DNA of 45,673 nt from UBA8516 sp964434855 (lineage in GTDB: Archaea; Thermoproteota; Nitrososphaeria; Nitrososphaerales; Nitrosopumilaceae), in contig CAYSWR010000009.1 in assembly GCA_964434855.1 (NCBI GenBank), positions 1 to 45,673 on the forward strand, read 5' to 3'. Both the position numbers and the translations under genes were made by a program. The notes under the pieces are model-generated. The model worked only from the letters and a program-made list of their open reading frames with translations, searched no databases and was not told the origin of the DNA. Each line of letters opens with the position of its first letter. Within the stretch, counting starts at the first letter, position 1. Shown here one piece after another: positions 41,516-45,673 of this stretch.

Positions 41516-41615
41516 NNNNNNNNNNNNNNNNNNNNNNNNNNNNNNNNNNNNNNNNNNNNNNNNNNNNNNNNNNNNNNNNNNNNNNNNNNNNNNNNNNNNN
41601 NNNNNNNNNNNNNNN
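41516..41615. other. assembly gap (100 N)
   Basis: One hundred consecutive N, the conventional length for a gap of unknown size. It removes the 3' end of the AbrB-domain gene and the last codons of phaC. Their true distance and any gene between them are unknown. Confidence 1.
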
Positions 41616-42677
41616 AGATCTTTCTTTTAACCATTGTCCAAGCTCTGGAAGAACAACTTTTTGTGAAAATGAGCTTGCTATCATACCAACATGACCAGTT
41701 GGATAAATTCTAAGAGTTTTATCTTCGCTTCCCACTGCATAGTGTAAAGGCATACTACATTCAGGCGAGACCAAGTGATCACCTACTGCGACTTGTGTAA
41801 ATATTGGCATGGTGATATTTCTAAGTGATACAAGTTTACCTCCTACATACATGTTATTTTGTATTAACACACTGTCTTGATATATATCTCGAATCCATTG
41901 TTTGAAAAGCTCACCAGGAATTGGCGGAGTTTCGTTTAACCACTTTTCAATACGCAGAAAATTATCGACATAGTTTTTGTCCTCAACATTTCTAAAAAAG
42001 TTAATGTACTTTTCTATCCCTTGTTCAAATGGTTTCAAGACAGAAAATACGTAATACATGAATTCAGGAGGCATGTTACCAATGGTTTCTACCATCTTAT
42101 TCACATCCATGTGTTTTGCTAGGTTGGCAACAACAGTTGTATCTCGTTTGCCGTCAATTACAGGTGCAGTAGCTATCAAATTTTTGATTTTATTTGGATG
42201 TAATGCGGCATACACTGCAGCCAAAGTTCCACCAGTACAATAACCTTGTAATGATACCTTATCAACAGAGGCCTCATTACGCACAAAATCTACACAATTA
42301 TCAATGTAACCATTTACGTAATCATCAAAGCTTAGATATTTGTCTATTTTAGTGGGAGTCCCCCAATCAATCATGTACACATCAAAGCCTTGGGTTAAGA
42401 TATTTCGAACCCAGCTTTTTTGTGGGTGTATATCCAAAATGTGGTATCGATTTATCAGAGCATATGCTATTACAATTGGAGTTTTGTGTTGTTTTTGTGT
42501 TGGAGAATTGAAATGTAATAAACGAACCTTGTCCTCTGTATATGCAACGTCATAAGGTGTCATTTCAAGATTGATTTCACCTGGAGCTGGCACCATCTTT
42601 GGCGCTTCAATAATATTTTTGTTAAATTTGAAAAATTCACTAACAATCTTTGGATCTATTTTTAATTCATTTTCCAT
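41616..42677 (-). CDS. phaC: poly(3-hydroxyalkanoate) synthase subunit PhaC (class III type), 3' end in gap
   Basis: The 354 visible residues carry the PHA synthase signatures: the lipase-like box LQGYCTGGTLAAVY with nucleophile Cys147, the catalytic Asp in AVGDHLVSPECS, and the catalytic His in PTGHVGMIASS. PhaC polymerises (R)-3-hydroxyacyl-CoA into storage granules. The visible end (LPELGQWLKERS) is near the family's usual C terminus, so only a few residues are probably lost to the gap. It starts at the ATG at 42677, overlapping phaE by 11 nt, as typical for class III pairs. Confidence 0.92.
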
Positions 42678-43239
42678 CGTTAACACCTCTTTCACTTTTT
42701 TCTAGTTTACTTACTCTTTTTCGTAAAGAATGTAACTCTTTGTAAACATCGTCAAGATCATTTTTAGTTGGAACATTTGCAGTTTCAAGTAATACAGAAA
42801 GCATATCATTCCAGTGTTTTGAAAGTTCAAGTTCACTGGATATCAGCTTCCCAAAGTTTTCTCCAAATTTTTGAGAATCAAAAAGCTGCGTGAAATCATT
42901 TTCAAATATGTCAATCCAAACACGTTTTGATGCTTCTAGATTTTCCATGTCCTGAGGGATTTCAGGGATTTTTTTATTAACTTTTTTCTGTGCTTCGATC
43001 CATGTATCCGAAAGCTGTTTATAGTATTCAGCAAGTCTAGTGTTAAATTCTGTCAGATCTTCGTTTGCTTCTATCATTTCAGTGGCGAGTTTCTTTGCTT
43101 GCATAGCAAACTTTCTCATCGGTCCTGCAGAAGTTAGTGCAGCGGGTTTGCTTGCCATGAGATAGACTATGTCAGTCCAGAATAGTGAGAGGTGTTTGTA
43201 ATATTCTAGTGATTTTTTGTAATCAGGTTCTACTGTCAT
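42667..43239 (-). CDS. phaE: poly(3-hydroxyalkanoate) synthase subunit PhaE (class III)
   Basis: A 190-residue helical protein with the PhaE features: conserved aromatic start (MTVEPDYKKSLEYYKHLSLFWTDIV in two parts), a coiled middle and a C-terminal leucine-zipper-like helix (ELHSLRKRVSKLEKSE). It activates PhaC. A longer frame continues upstream, but its first 56 residues are unlike PhaE and overlap the promoter of the divergent gene; an AATAAAT box about 27 bp before the ATG at 43239 fits the shorter start. It is co-transcribed with phaC. Confidence 0.8.
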   Translation of the reverse strand: MTVEPDYKKSLEYYKHLSLFWTDIVYLMASKPAALTSAGPMRKFAMQAKKLATEMIEANEDLTEFNTRLAEYYKQLSDTWIEAQKKVNKKIPEIPQDMENLEASKRVWIDIFENDFTQLFDSQKFGENFGKLISSELELSKHWNDMLSVLLETANVPTKNDLDDVYKELHSLRKRVSKLEKSERGVNDGK

Positions 43240-43342
43240 ATTTAGATGATAGAAAGAGATCGCAATAAATAGATCGTGTATTATAATTACATATTGATAA
43301 TTAATTTTATGAGACAAAAAATAGTACAGGGGATGCGATGTT

Positions 43343-43693
43343 ATGGATTTTGAGGCAATATGCAAAAAGATCATGAATTTGGATTCAAAGATAAGGTTTA
43401 CAGGCATGATAAATAATCAAGGTAGACTTGTTGCCGGAGGCATGAAAGAGAACAAAAAGCCTCTTGAGGATACAAAGGATGATGAAATGTTGTTCATGGA
43501 ACTTGTTTTGAGAACAAAAATGAGAAAGGAATTCGACAAACAACTTGGGGCAGTAAAGTTTGCAATGTCATACAGAGAAAAGGCAGTAGTAATGAGTTTT
43601 CCAGTTAATGAACATGTCATGTTGGTATCTGCTGAAAAAGAAATAGATTTTGCAAAAATCCCATTTAAAATATTGAAGATTTTAGAAAGCTAA
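43343..43693 (+). CDS. DUF6659-like conserved protein
   Basis: A 116-residue soluble protein matching a small Thaumarchaeota family I recognise as DUF6659-like: MDFEAICKKIMNLDSKIRF start, GRLVAGGMKENKKPLED, DDEMLFMELVLRTKMRKEFDKQLGAVKFAMSYREKAVVMSFPV. The beta-sheet pattern resembles roadblock-type folds but is not proven. Function unknown. Its TAA interlocks by 4 nt with the stop of the convergent B12-like regulator. Confidence 0.7.
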   Translation: MDFEAICKKIMNLDSKIRFTGMINNQGRLVAGGMKENKKPLEDTKDDEMLFMELVLRTKMRKEFDKQLGAVKFAMSYREKAVVMSFPVNEHVMLVSAEKEIDFAKIPFKILKILES

Positions 43694-44586
43694 GATTGTG
43701 AGCTTTCGTATACAGTCTGGCACCATTGTAGCATAGTGTCTAGATCTTCGCATACAAAATCTGCTTTGATCTTTGTCTTTTTTGCTAGTTTTGTACAAAG
43801 AACAAGATGTAATGCTTTACCAAATTTTGTCTTGCTTGAATTTACTGCTTCAGAAAAGAATTTGGAACCACTTTCTGTTGAAGAAAATATTACTATTATC
43901 ATCAAATCCTGTTTTTTGGTCCAGATCTTGTTCAGAAATTTTTGTAAATCAATATCAAACATGACATCTATTGCGGATGACATGTCACCAAGTTGAGAAA
44001 CTTTCCATCCATCAGCATGAAAGGCTGCAGAGGCAGTTTGTGCCAGAAGGGTACTGTCATGATCAGTAGAAAATACAATAGCGTTCTTTTTTGGATTTAT
44101 ATCTACTTCAGTTAGATTAATAATTTGAATAGAATTTGAAATTATTTCGTCCAGAAAATTTTTCTCTGATTTGCCAATTTTTCCTTTCTCATACAAGTCT
44201 CTGACTGAGTCTATTGCTGGGGAAATTACTTCAGTTAGTATCTTTACTGGATTTGCACTTGAATGAAGTGAGTTTCTAAGTAGACCATATGCTTCTTTAT
44301 GTTCTCCTGCGAGAAGATATTCTAAATATCTAGTTTGTACCTGAAAGAAATCAGCCGGAAAATTAAAATGAGTTACTCCTTCTTCTATAAACCACAAGTT
44401 TACACTCCCGATGTTTTTTTGCTTGACCAGACCTTCCGCAGAAAAGACATTAAGATATTTTGTCATAGTGATTCTGTTTATTCCAAGTTTTTTAGATATT
44501 TCAGTGCCAGAAAGACCTGTCTTTGAATTTCTTAAAACGTCTATTAGTATTTCTTTGATCTTTTCAGATTGGTAACCTCGGGTCAC
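43690..44586 (-). CDS. winged-helix regulator with B12-binding-like domain (CarH-like architecture)
   Basis: From the GTG at 44586, 298 residues. Residues ~1-70 form a winged helix (ISKKLGINRITMTKYLNVFSAEGLVK). A helical cap follows (YLLAGEHKEAYGLLRNSL, then an ISPAIDSVRDLYEKGKIGKSEKN segment) like the four-helix bundle before B12-binding domains. A Rossmann-like part then carries VFSTDHDSTLLAQTASAAFHADGWKVSQLG, where the DxHxxG cobalamin motif is reduced to a conserved His. It may be a light- or redox-sensing cobalamin regulator that has changed its ligand. A TATAAAG TATA box 26-27 bp upstream favours the GTG over ATGs at 44619 and 44664. Confidence 0.6.
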   Translation of the reverse strand: MTRGYQSEKIKEILIDVLRNSKTGLSGTEISKKLGINRITMTKYLNVFSAEGLVKQKNIGSVNLWFIEEGVTHFNFPADFFQVQTRYLEYLLAGEHKEAYGLLRNSLHSSANPVKILTEVISPAIDSVRDLYEKGKIGKSEKNFLDEIISNSIQIINLTEVDINPKKNAIVFSTDHDSTLLAQTASAAFHADGWKVSQLGDMSSAIDVMFDIDLQKFLNKIWTKKQDLMIIVIFSSTESGSKFFSEAVNSSKTKFGKALHLVLCTKLAKKTKIKADFVCEDLDTMLQWCQTVYESSQS

Positions 44587-44635
44587 GAATTTTGAAAATG
44601 TTCTGCCAGTATAAAGCATTACCAGATAATTTGAC

Positions 44636-44670
44636 CAACAGTTGGGCATAACATGTATGCCCAACTGTTG
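44636..44670. repeat. 35-bp perfect inverted repeat upstream of the B12-like regulator
   Basis: CAACAGTTGGGCATA (44636-44650), a 5-bp spacer, and its exact reverse complement at 44656-44670. Each arm itself contains a dyad CAAC-N-GTTG (44636-44644 and 44662-44670), their centres 26 bp apart. A TTGACCA copy flanks each side (44631-44637 and 44668-44674). The element lies about 50-85 bp upstream of the chosen start of the regulator, so it is a likely operator, though a small mobile or terminator element is possible. Confidence 0.7.
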
Positions 44671-44984
44671 ACCAGGTACTTTGGCATGATCTGTAGTTAC
44701 GAGCGCACTACCTTTAACAATCCGATTTCAATAAATAAAATACGCGTAGAATTGATACTTAATACTTAAAAGATATGATTCAAAGTTTTAAAAATCGAAT
44801 CGATATTGAATTAGAAATAATTGAATTTTCAGTCATACTAGCGTACAAATTATTTTTGTTAACTGATTAATGACATTTTCTTTGAATTAATTTATCCGAT
44901 GTGGACATAATCATATTTTGACGGTGTCAAACACAGAAACATTAAATACTTGTGTACTTTAAAATACGGTAATAGGTTAGTAAA
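44671..44984. other. AT-rich intergenic region
   Basis: About 310 bp without a recognisable gene on either strand, among the most AT-rich stretches in the window. Near its right end, CTTTAAAATAC centred about 23 bp before the ATG at 44985 is a likely TATA box for the next gene. Confidence 0.6.
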
Positions 44985-45371
44985 ATGCCAAAAGCAGGAT
45001 TTAAATCAATAACGGTTTCAGAGTTAGTGTATAACAAGTTCCATGATGTTTACAAGAAGAATAAACAAGAACTTGCAATGAAAGGCATCAACAGTTTTGC
45101 AGGCTACATCACTTTCATGATGGAAGATCTGATGCAAAAAGATGAGACCTTTGCAAGATATGCACCAAAACTGGAAAAAATTGCGGTAGATGATAACAGA
45201 GTAGTTCTCAAAGACAACATCAAAAACAGAATTGCTGAAGTAGCAATTCAAAATGGTGAGCTTTACTGCATGCTGTGTGAAGAAAAAGACTGTTTCCATG
45301 TAGGTTTTGTATTTTCACTTCCTGATGTTTACGAAGTTTTGAATGCACGAGGAATCAAGCACCAGCGATAA
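44985..45371 (+). CDS. RHH-like N-terminal protein with Cys/His motif
   Basis: A 128-residue protein. The N terminus (MPKAGFKSITVSELVYNKF) looks like a ribbon-helix-helix start and the next 40 residues form helices, as in small archaeal RHH-type proteins. A later segment CMLCEEKDCFHVGF (CxxC..CxH) is a possible zinc or heme-like ligand set. It probably binds DNA, with the cysteine part as a sensor, but this is inference. Upstream a CTTTAAAATAC TATA box about 23 bp before the ATG points to a leaderless start. Confidence 0.6.
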   Translation: MPKAGFKSITVSELVYNKFHDVYKKNKQELAMKGINSFAGYITFMMEDLMQKDETFARYAPKLEKIAVDDNRVVLKDNIKNRIAEVAIQNGELYCMLCEEKDCFHVGFVFSLPDVYEVLNARGIKHQR

Positions 45372-45378
45372 AAAAAAA

Positions 45379-45499
45379 GTGCAGGAGGTGGGATTTGAAC
45401 CCACGAACCCCTAAGAGACGGGATCACCCATTTTTATGATCTTAAGTCCCGCGCATCCAAAGGCCTAAACCTTCTTTGGCCAGGCTCGGCGACTCCTGC
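45379..45499 (-). tRNA. tRNA-Leu (TAA) with two introns
   Basis: Type II tRNA: acceptor GCAGGAG/CTCCTGC, anticodon loop CTTAAGA (anticodon TAA), long variable arm (about 14-15 nt), T loop TTCAAAT, discriminator A. A 16-nt intron (45425-45440) is at 37/38, with exon CTTA pairing TGGG (C-G, two U-G, A-U). A second intron (45455-45473, 19 nt) interrupts the D stem: exon CCAA pairs TTGG with AG|A and AT|G bulges and an AGG/CCT inner stem, a clear bulge-helix-bulge. Exons are 45474-45499, 45441-45454 and 45379-45424. Position 27/43 appears mismatched. Confidence 0.9.
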
Positions 45500-45598
45500 G
45501 TTTTATTAGCTAAAAGTTGTCTGAATTAAACGTTTTACAAAAAAATTTTTTTAAAATCAAGTAAGATTAATAAGGTTACAATAAAGCGAGTTTGTCAT

Positions 45599-45672
45599 GC
45601 TTCGATAGCTCAGCCTGGTAGAGCGTTACCTTGGTAAGGTAAAGGTCGCGGGATCGAATCCCGTTCGAAGCT
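45599..45672 (+). tRNA. tRNA-Thr (GGT)
   Basis: Acceptor GCTTCGA/TCGAAGC, anticodon stem TTACC/GGTAA with loop TTGGTAA (anticodon GGT), T loop ATCGAAT, discriminator T. It closely resembles the tRNA-Thr(CGT) gene at 9947-10020. A TTAATAAG box about 27 bp upstream is a likely promoter. No intron; CCA not encoded. It ends at the edge of the window. Confidence 0.95.
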
Positions 45673-45673
45673 T

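Noticed and set aside
44586..44664. Earlier ATG starts (44664, 44619) for the B12-like regulator
   Set aside because: The 44664 start would put the coding region inside the 35-bp inverted repeat, and a TATA box 26-27 bp before the GTG at 44586 fits better.
1..45673. CRISPR arrays, insertion sequences or prophage
   Set aside because: No regularly spaced repeats, transposase or phage structural genes were found on reading both strands.

Overview
The window looks like part of a draft genome of an ammonia-oxidising-type archaeon of the Nitrososphaerota (Thaumarchaeota), probably close to Nitrosopumilales or Nitrosotaleales. The genus cannot be fixed from the sequence alone. The evidence is AT-rich DNA, archaeal TATA boxes about 26-27 bp upstream of ATG/GTG/TTG starts (leaderless transcripts), an archaeal histone, archaeal S11 and S17e, a PDCD5-like protein, archaeal PheST/TrpS/CoaD, RtcB, intron-containing tRNAs and several lineage-typical small proteins. 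One run of 100 N at 41516-41615 marks a scaffold gap.

Layout. 0-5 kb: zinc-ribbon miniprotein, membrane protein plus winged helix, then a tRNA t6A neighbourhood (TsaC/Sua5, THUMP protein, a ubiquitin-like/Cgi121 fusion), S17e, TatD, histone, tRNA-Cys. 5-10 kb: a lone AIPR-family defence-type nuclease, a candidate small RNA, YkgJ-type cysteine cluster protein, small membrane and zinc proteins, a Dps-like ferritin, tRNA-Thr(CGT). 10-13 kb: sugar-phosphate mutase, ThiL, S11. 13-14.5 kb: a compact arsenic-type island (aquaporin, arsenate reductase, divergent ArsR). 14.5-24 kb: PDCD5-RtcB, PurB, an asparagine-synthetase domain, a pterin pair (PCD and a nuclease-like/PTPS fusion), ValS, MDR oxidoreductase, small membrane proteins. 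24-29 kb: aconitase, PdxST, secreted protein, tRNA-Trp with two introns. 29-37 kb: small zinc proteins, a possible zincin, methyltransferase, RAM-domain protein, EVE protein, a structured intergenic element, PheST divergent from TrpS. 37-45.7 kb: CoaD, an FxLYD-like secreted protein, tRNA-Ala, peroxiredoxin-like protein, tRNA-Ile, a polyhydroxyalkanoate cluster interrupted by the gap, a B12-domain-like regulator with a 35-bp inverted repeat upstream, an RHH-like protein, tRNA-Leu with two introns, tRNA-Thr(GGT).

Functional themes are translation and tRNA maturation (seven tRNAs, three aminoacyl-tRNA synthetases, RtcB ligase, t6A factors), cofactor synthesis (PLP, thiamine, CoA, pterin), carbon storage (PHA) and stress or metal defence. 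The most unusual signals are the ubiquitin-like/Cgi121 fusion, the nuclease-like/PTPS fusion, three nearly symmetric head-to-head promoters with start-to-start spacing of 53-54 bp, five convergent gene pairs sharing interlocked 4-nt stop codons, multi-intron tRNAs, and the nested palindrome in front of the B12-like regulator.

Many start sites were moved downstream of the longest open frame because a TATA box lies about 26 bp before the chosen codon. All function calls are from motif recognition by eye, with no database search.
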